Assembly (NCBI RefSeq): GCF_000473045.1
Contig: NZ_AXAY01000002.1
Location: forward strand, 248,001 to 312,000
Length of the DNA stretch: 64,000 bases
Source: Bradyrhizobium sp. WSM3983
GTDB lineage: Bacteria > Pseudomonadota > Alphaproteobacteria > Rhizobiales > Xanthobacteraceae
Reading direction: 5' to 3'
The translations under genes and the position numbers were made by a program. The notes below the pieces were generated by a model. The model worked only from the letters and a program-made list of their open reading frames with translations, was not told the DNA's origin and made no database searches. Positions within the stretch are counted from its first letter, which is position 1. Each line of letters opens with the position of its first letter. Shown in pieces: positions 8,255 through 16,819 of this stretch.

Positions 8255-9679
8255 GTGGGTACGACCATCACCAATAATCCGCCGCGGCCGGAGCCGAAAG
8301 CCCTCTCAAGCGCGCTGGAGCAGCTCGCCGCACGCTTCGGTAACCGCCTCATCACTTCGCAAGCCGTCCGCGAGCAGCATGGCCATACCACGACATGGAT
8401 CGTCAACCAGCCGCCGGACGGCGTGGTGATGGCGCAGGAGACCGCCGACATCCAGGACGTTGTGCGGATTTGCGCCAGGAACGGCGTGCCGGTCATTCCC
8501 TTCGGCACCGGCACCTCGCTCGAGGGCCAGGTGAATGCGCCCGCCGGCGGCATCTCGATCGATTTGCGCGACATGAACAAGGTGCTCGCGGTGCATGCCG
8601 AGGATCTCGACTGCGTGATCCAGCCCGGCGTCACCCGCAAGGCGCTCAATGAGTATCTGCGCGACCAGGGCCTGTTCTTCCCGATCGATCCCGGCGCGGA
8701 CGCCTCGCTCGGCGGCATGGCCTCGACCCGCGCATCCGGCACCAACGCGGTGCGCTACGGCACTATGCGTGACTGCGTGCTGGCGCTGAAAGTCGTGCGC
8801 GGCGATGGCGAGATCATCACGACGGGCACGCGGGCCAAGAAATCATCCGCCGGCTACGACCTGACACATCTGTTCGTCGGCGCCGAAGGCACGCTCGGCA
8901 TCATCTCCGAACTCACCATCCGTCTGCGCGGCATCCCCGAGACGATCGCGGCCGGTGCGGTGTCGTTCGAGACCGTGCATGGGGCGTGTCAGGCCGTGAT
9001 CCTGGCCATCCAGACCGGCATTCCCGTGGCGCGCATCGAGCTGCTCAACGCCGCGCAGGTGAAGGCGTGCAATGCCTATTCGAAGCTGACGCTGCCGGAG
9101 ACGCCGCTGCTGCTGATGGAATTCCACGGCAGCGAGATCGAGGTCGATGCGCAGTCGAAGGCATTCGGCGAGATCGCGAAGGAGTGCGGCGGCGGCGATT
9201 TCTCCTGGACCACCAAGCCGGAGGATCGCACAAAACTGTGGCAGGCCCGGCACGATGCCTATTGGTCCGTCAAGGCGCTGCGGCCCGGCGACAGCATCGG
9301 CGTGGTCGCAACTGACGTCTGCGTGCCGATCTCGCGGCTTGCGGATTGCGTCAGCGAGACCGAGGAAGATCTCAAGCGGCTCAATCTGTTGTCGCCGATC
9401 GTCGGCCATGTCGGCGACGGCAATTTCCACTGCTCGCTGGTGTGTGACACCAACGACGCGGCCGAGATGGCGCGCGGCGAGGAATTCATGCATCGCCTCG
9501 TCGAGCGCGCGCAGGCGATGGACGGAACCTGCACCGGCGAGCACGGCATCGGCCAAGGCAAGCAGAAATATCTTAAGGCCGAGCTCGGCCCCGAAGCGCT
9601 GGATGCGATGCGTGCGCTGAAAAAGGCGCTTGATCCGCAAAATATCTTCAACCCCGGCAAGATCGTGCCGGAGGCGTAG
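8255..9679 (+). CDS. FAD-linked oxidase, D-lactate dehydrogenase (cytochrome)/GlcD type
   Basis: 474 residues from GTG 8255, preceded by GGGAGGA; a GTG at 8210 would add 15 residues that do not resemble the family. The PCMH-type FAD-binding domain is seen in VPVIPFGTGTSLEGQVNAPAGGISIDLRDMNKV and FPIDPGADASLGGMASTRASGTNAVRYGT. The C-terminal FAD-oxidase domain ends in GTCTGEHGIGQGKQKYL and PQNIFNPGKIVPEA, the hallmark of D-lactate/D-2-hydroxyglutarate/glycolate dehydrogenases. The reaction is oxidation of a D-2-hydroxyacid to a 2-ketoacid with electrons to cytochrome c or quinone. Closest in length to Dld-type D-lactate dehydrogenases; exact substrate is inference. Confidence 0.85.
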   Translation: MGTTITNNPPRPEPKALSSALEQLAARFGNRLITSQAVREQHGHTTTWIVNQPPDGVVMAQETADIQDVVRICARNGVPVIPFGTGTSLEGQVNAPAGGISIDLRDMNKVLAVHAEDLDCVIQPGVTRKALNEYLRDQGLFFPIDPGADASLGGMASTRASGTNAVRYGTMRDCVLALKVVRGDGEIITTGTRAKKSSAGYDLTHLFVGAEGTLGIISELTIRLRGIPETIAAGAVSFETVHGACQAVILAIQTGIPVARIELLNAAQVKACNAYSKLTLPETPLLLMEFHGSEIEVDAQSKAFGEIAKECGGGDFSWTTKPEDRTKLWQARHDAYWSVKALRPGDSIGVVATDVCVPISRLADCVSETEEDLKRLNLLSPIVGHVGDGNFHCSLVCDTNDAAEMARGEEFMHRLVERAQAMDGTCTGEHGIGQGKQKYLKAELGPEALDAMRALKKALDPQNIFNPGKIVPEA

Positions 9680-9780
9680 GGCGGCCTGCCCCTCGCGGTC
9701 GCGGAACTTTCGTCTGCCAGGCTGGTTCCAGTCCCGTCAATTTCCGATGCCTCAATGGCGCGGCTCTGCGGGAGGATGCG

Positions 9781-11121
9781 ATGTTGCGACCGGTCATTGG
9801 AATTGCCGGGATGGCGCTTGCCTGCATGCTGGCAGGCGCGGCTCTGGGGAAGGGCGGTGGCGGCGGCCATGGCGGTGGGCACGGAGGCGGCCATGGTGGC
9901 GGTCATGGTGGCGGTCATGGCGGTGGGCATGGTGGTGGCCATCACGGCGGCGGCCACTTCGGTGGTCACGGTTTCGGGCACGCGCATGGTGGCGGCGGGC
10001 ATCATGGTGGGGTGCGGTTCGTAACCGGAGCCCGACATGGTGGCGCGAGCTTCGGTCAGATCCGCAACGCGGCCGTCCGTCCTGCGAATTTCCGCAATGC
10101 TCTCAACGCGCACTCTGCCGCCTTCCGCAACGGCCGGCTGATCAGCAATCCGGGGGCGCGGGCCCAGATCGCAGCCGCTGCTGCACTCGCCGGTTGGCAT
10201 GGTGCAAGCAGCGGATGGTGGCAACATGCTGGGGGCGGCTATGGCTGGGTCGGACCGCTGTTCTGGCCGTTCGCCTATAATGACCTCTACGACTATACGA
10301 TCTGGGGCGACGGTCTAGGCTTCTGGGGCTACGGCTATCCGGATATCTATGCCGGCATCTTCGGACCCTATGGCTATGACGGTCTCTCGGCCTATCTGCC
10401 GCAACGTCCGCAAGGACGACGGCAAGCGCGAGGCGTTGCGCTCGATCAGCTTTGCGGCAGCGACCGCCGCGAAATCGTCGGTCTGCCGATCGACCAGATC
10501 GCAGCCGCAGTGCAGCCGACAGACGCGCAAGGCGCAGCCCTCGACGATCTCGGCAATGCCTCGATCCAGGCGGCGGAGATGATCCGCGCATCTTGTCCGG
10601 CGCAGGTCGCAGCGACTGCGCCCGGTCGTCTGATGGCGATGCAGCAGCGTATCGAGGCGATGGAGAAAGCCGTCGACCGCGTTCAGCCTGCCCTCGATAA
10701 ATTCTATGGCTCGCTCACGGACGAGCAGAAGGCCCGCTTCAATGCGCTGGCCGACGATCAGCGTCGCGCGACGGCTTCCAACAACACCAGTGGATCGCTG
10801 GTCCAGAATTGCGGAGCGTCTGCTGCACTCGATTGGCCCGGCGCCGACATCGAGGCGAGGCTTCATCCCGACGACACCCAGCGCGCTGCGCTCCAGGTGC
10901 TCCAGGATACCAGCGCCAAGGTCAGCGCTTCGCTCAAGGCGGCCTGCGAGCCCAACGACGTGATGACGCCGCCGGCGCGAATGGCCGCGATCCGCAAGCG
11001 GCTCGACACGATGCTCGACGGCGTCAAATCGGTTCGCGCGGCGCTGGAGGATTTCTACGCCACGCTGAATGACGAGCAGAAGGCGCAGTTCGAGGCCATC
11101 GGACCACGTCGGGCGTCCTGA
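9781..11121 (+). CDS. Exported Gly/His-rich protein with two LTXXQ (Spy/CpxP-like) modules
   Basis: 446 residues. A signal peptide (MLRPVIGIAGMALACMLAGAALG) leads into residues about 25-77 made of repeated GGGH units (roughly a dozen, HGGGHGGGH...), then an aromatic Trp/Tyr/Gly-rich part (GWVGPLFWPFAYNDLYDYTIWGDGLGFWGYGYPDIYAG). Two related alpha-helical repeats follow, each ending in an LTXXQ-like motif: SLTDEQKARFNAL and TLNDEQKAQFEAI, as in Spy/CpxP periplasmic chaperones. Each helical repeat contains a Cys (LDQLCGS/ASCPAQ; NCGAS/ACEPN). Imidazole-rich GGGH arrays bind Ni, Cu or Zn in other proteins, so a periplasmic metal or envelope-stress role is inferred. The Gly/His tract also makes long spurious frames on other strands. 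Confidence 0.75.
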   Translation: MLRPVIGIAGMALACMLAGAALGKGGGGGHGGGHGGGHGGGHGGGHGGGHGGGHHGGGHFGGHGFGHAHGGGGHHGGVRFVTGARHGGASFGQIRNAAVRPANFRNALNAHSAAFRNGRLISNPGARAQIAAAAALAGWHGASSGWWQHAGGGYGWVGPLFWPFAYNDLYDYTIWGDGLGFWGYGYPDIYAGIFGPYGYDGLSAYLPQRPQGRRQARGVALDQLCGSDRREIVGLPIDQIAAAVQPTDAQGAALDDLGNASIQAAEMIRASCPAQVAATAPGRLMAMQQRIEAMEKAVDRVQPALDKFYGSLTDEQKARFNALADDQRRATASNNTSGSLVQNCGASAALDWPGADIEARLHPDDTQRAALQVLQDTSAKVSASLKAACEPNDVMTPPARMAAIRKRLDTMLDGVKSVRAALEDFYATLNDEQKAQFEAIGPRRAS

Positions 11122-11218
11122 ACGTGTCGGGGCAACGGAGTGTGGCGGAAAAACCGCCTCGCCGACCTCGATATGGTTCTCTATGCTGGGCGCGGTTGAA
11201 GCGCACGGGTAGCGGGCG

Positions 11219-11581
11219 ATGAAGTGGTTCGCGAAGCAGATGCCGGCGGATATCTGGGACGAAACGATCGAAGGGCCGCTCGGCGACATCGAAGCCGCCG
11301 CGCGCATCCGCGCCATCTGTGACGCTGCGGCCCAGAGCGCCGCCGGCTCCGCCTGTAACGACAAGAGCGAGAGTGCGCGCTATGAGCGCGCCGCAAAGGT
11401 CGCCATGGAGATCGCTATGAAGATCTCCGACAGCCTGATGCGCGACGACGCGGTGCACCGCATCGTCAATCTCTGCATGACCGCGAACGACATCAAGACG
11501 GCGCAGATCCTGTTCCGCGCGATCCATGCCAGCTGGATCCGCGAAACGGCGCAGCGGGATCACCCGGCGCTGGTGCAGTGA
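11219..11581 (+). CDS. Hypothetical soluble protein
   Basis: 120 residues, no signal peptide or membrane segment. It is largely alpha-helical by composition: DIEAAARIRAICDAAAQSAAGSAC, ARYERAAKVAMEIAMKISDSLMRDDAVHRIVNLCMTANDIKTAQILFRAI. No family recognised. Codon use is like that of neighbouring genes, with no overlap with a better candidate, so it is probably a real gene. It follows the LTXXQ gene by 97 bp on the same strand and may share its transcript. Confidence 0.6.
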   Translation: MKWFAKQMPADIWDETIEGPLGDIEAAARIRAICDAAAQSAAGSACNDKSESARYERAAKVAMEIAMKISDSLMRDDAVHRIVNLCMTANDIKTAQILFRAIHASWIRETAQRDHPALVQ

Positions 11582-11605
11582 CGGCTGCCGCTTCCGCAAC
11601 ATAAG

Positions 11606-11730
11606 TGCGCTCCCTTTCCCGCTTGCGGGAGAGGGCGGGGGAGAGGGTATTTCCGCAACGGGACAATCCCCAAGAGGAGAAAGCCCTCACCCGGCGCTCC
11701 GCGCCGACCTCTCCCGCAAGCGGAGAGGTT
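11606..11730. repeat. Interspersed CTCTCCCG/CGGGAGAG palindromic repeat, copy 1
   Basis: The arms TTTCCCGCTTGCGGGAGAGG (near 11616) and CTCTCCCGCAAGCGGAGAGG (near 11710) flank a core with AGAGGAGAAAGCCCTCACCC. The reverse complement of the core matches 41043-41100 closely, so this is the same element in the opposite orientation. It sits between two convergent genes and may form a long stem; it has no coding potential. Confidence 0.75.
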
Positions 11731-11767
11731 GGAAGCCCGCGGCACGATCGATTCAACTCAAAGCGCA

Positions 11768-13435
11768 TTATTTCGCCAAGCTGCGCACGGCTTCATCCAC
11801 GCTGAGGAAAACGTGCTCCTTCGGCAGGACGTCGAACAACCGAAAGCGCTCGAATGCCTCCTGCGCGCGTACCGATTCCAGCCGCGCCAGCGCGACCGTG
11901 ACCCCTTGCGCATTGCAGGCCTTGAAGACGTCGAGCAGGATCTGCGCGGCGGTGAAGTCGATCTCGACCATGCCGCTTGCCTCCAGCACCAGCAATTGTG
12001 GCGTCGCCGTGCCCAGGACTTTCGTCACGTCGCTGAGGAAGCCGGGCGCGTTGAGGAAGGACAGCGGCGCCTGAAGCCCGATCACGGCGACGCCTGCGAT
12101 GCGCTCGCCGGTGATGTGCTTGTGCGCTGGCCACCAGATCGTGGTGCCCGGCACGCGCTCGAACTCGACAAGCCGCGCGCGCGTCGTACTCCAGATGCCG
12201 TGCAGCAGCGACAGCACGATGCCGAGGAACGCGCCCTGCTCGATCGGCAGCACGATGATCAGCGCGGCGGTGGCAACGATCAGCAGAAACTCGCTGAACG
12301 ACTGGCGATAGATCGTCACGATCTGCCTGGTGCGGATGATGCGTAGCGCCACGAACAGCAGGATGCCGCCAAGTGCTGCATCTGGCACATGGCGCAACAA
12401 TCCCGTTCCGAAGGCGAGCAGCAACAGCACGATCACCGCCGCCGCAAGGCCTGCGAGCTGAGATTGTCCGCCGGTCTCGGCGACGATGCCCGTGCGCGGC
12501 GGGCTGGCATTGACCGGAAACGCGCCGAACAGGCCGGCGAGCACACTGCCCGCGCCGGCACCAAGGAAGTCGCGATCGACATCGGCGGGCTTGTCGGGAT
12601 CGGACGGGAAGGATCGCGTGGTGGCCGCGGTCTGCACCATCACCACCACGGTGACCACGAAAGCGAGCGGCACCAGATGAACCCATTGCTCCGGCGCTAG
12701 TACGGGCAGGGTCGGCCGCGGCAGCGTGCCCGGCACTGCGCCGACGACGTTGACGCCCTTGCTCTCGAGGCCGAGCGCGATCGTGGCGAGCGTCGCGGCG
12801 ACGAGCCCGATCAGCGCGCCGGGGATTTTGGCGCTGATCTTCTCGGAGATGAACACCACCGCCAGCACGCCAAAGCCGATGCAAAACGTGATGGGATTGG
12901 TGCGGCCGATCTCGCTTGCGAGCACGCCGATGCGATCGAGCGTCGGGCCATCAGGCGATCCCAGTCCCAGCACGCCCGGCAATTGCGACACGATGATATG
13001 GACGGAGATGCCGGCGAGGAAGCCGACCATCACCGGCATCGACAGCAGATTGGCGATGCCGCCGAGCCGGAATGCGCCGCCGGCCAGCATCATCGCGCCG
13101 ACCATCAGCGCCAGCGCGATCGCGAGCCCCTGATATTCCGGTGAGCCCGCCATGGCGAGCGCCGCAAGCCCGCCGGCGAAGATCGGCGTGATCGTGGAAT
13201 CGGCGCCGCAGGACAGGAAGCGGTTGCCACCGAACACCGCAAAGCCGAGCGAGCCCGCCATGAAGGCGAAGAAGCCGATCTGCGGCGCAAAGCCGCCGAG
13301 CCGCGCGGTCGCCATCTGCTCGGGGATCGCGATCGCCGCCAGCGTCAGCCCCGCCATGAGATCGCCGGGCAGGGAATAGGACGCGAGCGAGCCGAACAGC
13401 GGCCATAATCCCTTGGCGTGAGCGTCGTTTGGCAT
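11768..13435 (-). CDS. SulP (SLC26A)-family anion transporter with STAS domain
   Basis: 555 residues. The N-terminal SulP signature region reads LPGDLMAGLTLAAIAIPEQMATARLGGFAPQIGFFAFMAG, and ten to twelve hydrophobic segments follow, with FPVNASPPRTGIVAETGGQSQLAGL, the conserved segment of the family. A C-terminal STAS domain is recognisable (PQLLVLEASGMVEIDFTAAQILLDVFKACNAQGVTVALARLES). The family moves sulfate, bicarbonate or other anions in symport or exchange; which one cannot be decided here. It is transcribed alone, convergent with the repeat region at its 3' end. ATG 13435 is used. Confidence 0.85.
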   Translation of the reverse strand: MPNDAHAKGLWPLFGSLASYSLPGDLMAGLTLAAIAIPEQMATARLGGFAPQIGFFAFMAGSLGFAVFGGNRFLSCGADSTITPIFAGGLAALAMAGSPEYQGLAIALALMVGAMMLAGGAFRLGGIANLLSMPVMVGFLAGISVHIIVSQLPGVLGLGSPDGPTLDRIGVLASEIGRTNPITFCIGFGVLAVVFISEKISAKIPGALIGLVAATLATIALGLESKGVNVVGAVPGTLPRPTLPVLAPEQWVHLVPLAFVVTVVVMVQTAATTRSFPSDPDKPADVDRDFLGAGAGSVLAGLFGAFPVNASPPRTGIVAETGGQSQLAGLAAAVIVLLLLAFGTGLLRHVPDAALGGILLFVALRIIRTRQIVTIYRQSFSEFLLIVATAALIIVLPIEQGAFLGIVLSLLHGIWSTTRARLVEFERVPGTTIWWPAHKHITGERIAGVAVIGLQAPLSFLNAPGFLSDVTKVLGTATPQLLVLEASGMVEIDFTAAQILLDVFKACNAQGVTVALARLESVRAQEAFERFRLFDVLPKEHVFLSVDEAVRSLAK

Positions 13436-13555
13436 CGGCGAAGTGTCCCCGGAAAGGCTTGAGTCGGTCGATCAGACTACAGCATTTCCGAAGGGAGGGC
13501 AGAATGTCGAATATCCACAACGCTCGTGTCCAGGACGCGCTGCAACGCGTCAGCG

Positions 13556-13656
13556 TTGCTGCGCAGAGCCGGAACCCAGAAGGCCACAGTCGGTGCAAGG
13601 ATGGGCCCCGGCTCTGCAGCGCATCGCTACGCGCTGCGCTGCGTCCGGGGCACGGG
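13556..13656. repeat. Interspersed GC-rich repeat (ATGGGCCCCGGCTCTGC type)
   Basis: 13600-13652 reads ATGGGCCCCGGCTCTGCAGC, then GCATCGCTACGCGCTGCGCTGCGTCCGGGGCAC; the partial inverse GCAGAGCCGG is seen at 13563-13572. It has the look of the rRNA-like or palindromic intergenic elements seen between Bradyrhizobium genes. It fills the region between sulP and the caspase gene, where no other gene is supported. Confidence 0.4.
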
Positions 13657-13666
13657 CGAGCGAGCC

Positions 13667-15145
13667 TCAGTATCTACCGCGGTTGTAGTCGCCGCCGCGT
13701 CCCATTCCTCCGCCGTGGCTGCCCATGCCCATGCCGAGACCAATCCCGAGACCAATTCCGACGCCGACGGCTTCAGGCGGCGGGCCGGGAGGCGGTGCGC
13801 GCTCGACGACGACTTCGTCAGGCGGCGGCCGGCGCTTCGGCGGCGTGTCGACGACCTTGCGCTTTGGCGGTGGCGTATCGTCGACACGCTTCTTGATGAC
13901 GGGCGCAACCGTCGGGTTGACCGGCGTCACCGGCGGCGTCGGTGTCGAGCAGGGGCAGGTCGGCGCCATGGCGACGGCGACCGGCACCGCGGCGGCCGCA
14001 ACCGGCAAGGCATAATTGCGGTTCTGCACGCGAAGCAGCAGCCGGCGCGCGGTCGCGGCGAGATCGCTGTTGTCCCAGTTCGCGAGATAGGCCTCGAAGG
14101 AGGCGCGAGTGTTGATCGCCACCGCGCGGTCCCACGCCAGCATCTGGCGCCGGCGCTCCAGCACCGTGCGCAGGCGCGGCGTGTAGGAGGCCTGCGCGTA
14201 AAGCTCGATATAGGCCTGATAGGCTTCCACGGTGTCGTCGGCGATCACGAGATCATAGGCGACCTTGGCATCCTTGCCCTGCAAATCCTTGCGCCAGTCC
14301 GCGACGCTGCGCGTGGCGCTGGCGAGCGCCATCGCGTTTGCACCGGGCGCGGGCGGCTGGCCGCCGCTGTCGCCGAAGAATTTGAAGTCGGTCGTCAGCG
14401 ACGAGCTTTCCCAGGGGATCTGCCGCCCGTCGGTCGATTGCGCGACCGCGATGCGGATGCGCTTGAACACCTCCTCGATCGGGATGTTCGGTTGCTTGGC
14501 GACGGTCAGCGCGGCCGTGGTGTAGGGACTGTCGGCACCGGAGCCGTCCTCGGCTTCCGCACCGGGCGAAGTCGAGTACGAGATGAAGGAGCCGGGGGCG
14601 CCCGCCTTGGTGTCGACGATGGCGAGCCCGTGGCCGGCGCCGCTCAGCGCCGGGAATGGATTGTTGCGGCAGGCATCGAGCATGAAGATGCGCGCCCGCG
14701 TCGGCAGCGCCCCGAGCGTGTTGAGCAAATCGTTCAGTCGTACGCCCTGCAACGGAATGTCGGCCTCGCGCTTGGGATCGAGATCGACCGGCACGAGATA
14801 GTTCTCGCCGTCGATCTGGAGGCCGTGGCCGGCATAAAACACCAGCGCGACAGTGTCGGAGCCGCTGGCGCTGACCTTGCCGGCGAAATCCGAGATCGCC
14901 TGGCGCATGTCGCTCTGCGCGAGATTCGGCGCCGCGGTGACGGTGAAGCCGGCATTGCCGAGCAGCTCGGCCATTCCCTTGGCGTCATTGGCGGCGTTGG
15001 GCAGTTCCGGCACCGTGCGATAGGCGGATTGCCCGATCACCAGCGCAAGCCGGGCTTCGGCTGCGGCCTGTGTCGGCATCATCAACTGGGAAAGTGCGAG
15101 GAGACCGGAGGCAAGAACTAAATTGCAAAGGACTGGACGGCGCAT
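13667..15145 (-). CDS. Exported caspase-family (C14) protein with Pro-rich and Gly-zipper C-terminus
   Basis: 492 residues; ATG 15145 is preceded by GGAGGTG. A signal peptide (to about residue 29, TQAAAEA) is followed by a caspase-like p20 domain: ARLALVIGQSAYRTVPELPNAANDAKGMAELL, catalytic His in FYAGHG (H107) and Cys in LDACRNNPF (C159). Residues about 290-400 are helical, with Arg/Ala-rich repeats (WRKDLQGKDAKVAYDLVIADDTVEAYQAYIELY). A low-complexity Pro/Lys region (PPPKRKVVDTPPKRRPPP) comes next, then a Gly-zipper at 460-475 (VGVGIGLGIGLGMGMG). Family members cleave after Arg/Lys or Asp. An exported metacaspase-like protease is inferred; targets unknown. Confidence 0.8.
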   Translation of the reverse strand: MRRPVLCNLVLASGLLALSQLMMPTQAAAEARLALVIGQSAYRTVPELPNAANDAKGMAELLGNAGFTVTAAPNLAQSDMRQAISDFAGKVSASGSDTVALVFYAGHGLQIDGENYLVPVDLDPKREADIPLQGVRLNDLLNTLGALPTRARIFMLDACRNNPFPALSGAGHGLAIVDTKAGAPGSFISYSTSPGAEAEDGSGADSPYTTAALTVAKQPNIPIEEVFKRIRIAVAQSTDGRQIPWESSSLTTDFKFFGDSGGQPPAPGANAMALASATRSVADWRKDLQGKDAKVAYDLVIADDTVEAYQAYIELYAQASYTPRLRTVLERRRQMLAWDRAVAINTRASFEAYLANWDNSDLAATARRLLLRVQNRNYALPVAAAAVPVAVAMAPTCPCSTPTPPVTPVNPTVAPVIKKRVDDTPPPKRKVVDTPPKRRPPPDEVVVERAPPPGPPPEAVGVGIGLGIGLGMGMGSHGGGMGRGGDYNRGRY

Positions 15146-15291
15146 GGTGTCACCTCCATCGGCAATGGGCGCGACGATGTCACCTTTTCTAGTCGTCCGC
15201 CACCGCTCTGTCTGTGCGCTATCTCACGCATTTGCGTGTGGCAAATAGGGGCAAGGGGTCTGCCGGAGCTGACGCGTCACGCCGTGCGGCG

Positions 15292-16215
15292 TCAGAATAG
15301 TCCGCGATCCCAGGGCGGGTCCGGTGCGAAGCGCGCGGCGAGGAAATCGATGAAGGCGCGCACCTTCGCCGGCGGCCTCCGATCGGGCAGGTAGACCGCA
15401 TGCACCGCGGAGGACTGGATCTCCGGCTGATCGAGTGGAAGCGCGACCAGCGTGCCCGCGCGCAAGTCGTCGGCGATGATGAAGGTCGGTTGCCGGGCGA
15501 GGCCAAGGCCAGCCAGCGTCGCCGCGCGCAGCGCATCGCCATTGTTGGCGCGCAGATTTCCGGACACCTGGACGCGGATTTCGCCATCCGCGCCGAACAG
15601 CCATTCCGCCGCGCTTGCCTGCTGCGAAAGCGTGTAGCCGAGACAATTATGCGCGGCGAGGTCGGCCACGCTGCGCGGCGTGCCGTGCTTCGCCAGATAG
15701 GAAGGTGCGGCACAGACGACCAAGCGGTTCGGCGCGAGCCGCCGCGCCACCATGCTGGAGTCGCGCAACTTGCCGATGCGGATCGCGAGGTCCCAGCCCT
15801 CCTCGGCGAGGTCGACGAGCCGATCATTGAGGCCGAGCTCGATCGTGACCTCGGGATGGCGTTCCGAGAATTCCGCGATGAGCGGCGCGATCTGCCGTGT
15901 GCCGAACACGACGGGCACGTTGACCCGTAACGATCCGCGCGGCTCGACGCGTTCGCGCGCGACCGCGGCATCCGCCGTCTCCATGTCGGCGAGGATCCGC
16001 TCGGAGGATTCCAGATAGAGGCGGCCGGCCTCGGTGATCGACAGCCGTCGCGTGGTGCGGTGGAACAGCTTGATGCCGAGCCGCGTCTCCAGCGAGGCCA
16101 CATGCTTGGTCACCATCGTCTGTGACAGGCCCATCGCGCGGGCCGCGCCCGACAGGCTGCCGTTCGCCGCCACCTTGGCGAAGACTTCCAGGCTGGTCAG
16201 CCGGTCGAGCATCAT
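15292..16215 (-). CDS. LysR-family transcriptional regulator
   Basis: 307 residues. The N-terminal winged HTH is clear: LTSLEVFAKVAANGSLSGAARAMGLSQTMVTKHVASLETRLGIKLFHRTTRRLSITEAG. The C-terminal periplasmic-binding-like effector domain follows (VTIELGLNDRLVDLAEEGWDLAIRIGKLRDSSMVARRL). It is divergent from the DoxX gene, with a 92-bp intergenic region carrying a T-N11-A dyad, so it probably regulates doxX and itself, which is the usual arrangement of this family. The inducer is unknown. Confidence 0.88.
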   Translation of the reverse strand: MMLDRLTSLEVFAKVAANGSLSGAARAMGLSQTMVTKHVASLETRLGIKLFHRTTRRLSITEAGRLYLESSERILADMETADAAVARERVEPRGSLRVNVPVVFGTRQIAPLIAEFSERHPEVTIELGLNDRLVDLAEEGWDLAIRIGKLRDSSMVARRLAPNRLVVCAAPSYLAKHGTPRSVADLAAHNCLGYTLSQQASAAEWLFGADGEIRVQVSGNLRANNGDALRAATLAGLGLARQPTFIIADDLRAGTLVALPLDQPEIQSSAVHAVYLPDRRPPAKVRAFIDFLAARFAPDPPWDRGLF

Positions 16216-16244
16216 CTCACTCTAAGGGTGTGAAGTATATTTCC

Positions 16245-16259
16245 ATAATAGCCGATTAT
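16245..16259. promoter_or_regulatory. Candidate LysR box (ATAAT-N5-ATTAT)
   Basis: ATAAT AGCCG ATTAT is a perfect dyad with the T-N11-A spacing typical of LysR-type regulator sites, about 30 bp upstream of the lysR start and 49 bp upstream of doxX. It is the only such symmetry in the divergent promoter region. Confidence 0.5.
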
Positions 16260-16307
16260 CATTTTTCTGAGAATAGATCATAGCTGGCCCTGACAAAGGA
16301 GACCGCC

Positions 16308-16751
16308 ATGATTGATTCTCGTACCGCTCCCTACGCCGCGCTGGTGCTGCGCGTGACGCTGGGCGCGCTGTTCCTGGCCCACGCCGGCCTGAAACTGTTC
16401 GTTTTCACCCCGGCCGGGACTGCAAAGTTCTTCGGCAGCCTCGGCTTCCCGCCCGAGCTTGCCTACCTCGTGATGACCGTGGAAGTTCTCAGCGGCATTG
16501 CCCTGATCCTCGGTGTCTGGACCCGCTATGTGGCGCTGATCGGCATCCCGGTCCTGCTCGGTGCGATCTTCACCGTCCATGGTGCGGCCGGGTTCTTTTT
16601 CACCAACCCGAAGGGTGGCTGGGAATACCCCGCGTTCTGGGCGATTGCGCTGGTTGCGCAGGCGCTGCTCGGCGATGGCGCCTTCGCGCTGCGGCCCTCG
16701 CGCGATGTCGAGGCAGCGAGCGGACAGTTGAGCGCCGCGGCTTCGCGCTGA
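16308..16751 (+). CDS. DoxX-family membrane protein
   Basis: 147 residues, four transmembrane segments. The sequence ALVLRVTLGALFLAHAGLKLFVFTPAGTAKFFGSLGFPPELAYLVMTVEVLSGIALILGVWTRYVALIGIPVLLGAIFTVHGAAGFFF matches the DoxX/DoxD-like family (R-x-x-L-G..FL.HG..K; GG.LL.LG). Members take part in thiosulfate oxidation or in thiol/oxidative-stress complexes; here the neighbour is a LysR regulator only. AGGAGA lies a few bases upstream of ATG 16308. Confidence 0.85.
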   Translation: MIDSRTAPYAALVLRVTLGALFLAHAGLKLFVFTPAGTAKFFGSLGFPPELAYLVMTVEVLSGIALILGVWTRYVALIGIPVLLGAIFTVHGAAGFFFTNPKGGWEYPAFWAIALVAQALLGDGAFALRPSRDVEAASGQLSAAASR

Positions 16752-16819
16752 CGTTGTCACAGGGGCTTGCGGGATTGCGAACTCAAATCCCGCAGCCTGT
16801 CTGCATCCGGATCGCGCGG

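Noticed and set aside
9781..9990. Tandem GGCGGTCATGGT-like repeats as a possible CRISPR or satellite
   Set aside because: They are codon-periodic GGGH repeats inside one open frame, with no spacers.
13526..15121. Long plus-strand open frame opposite the caspase gene
   Set aside because: It is an antisense shadow of a high-GC gene. Arg/Ala/Gly-rich translation, no motifs, no ribosome site; the minus-strand frame has a signal peptide, His/Cys dyad and a good Shine-Dalgarno.
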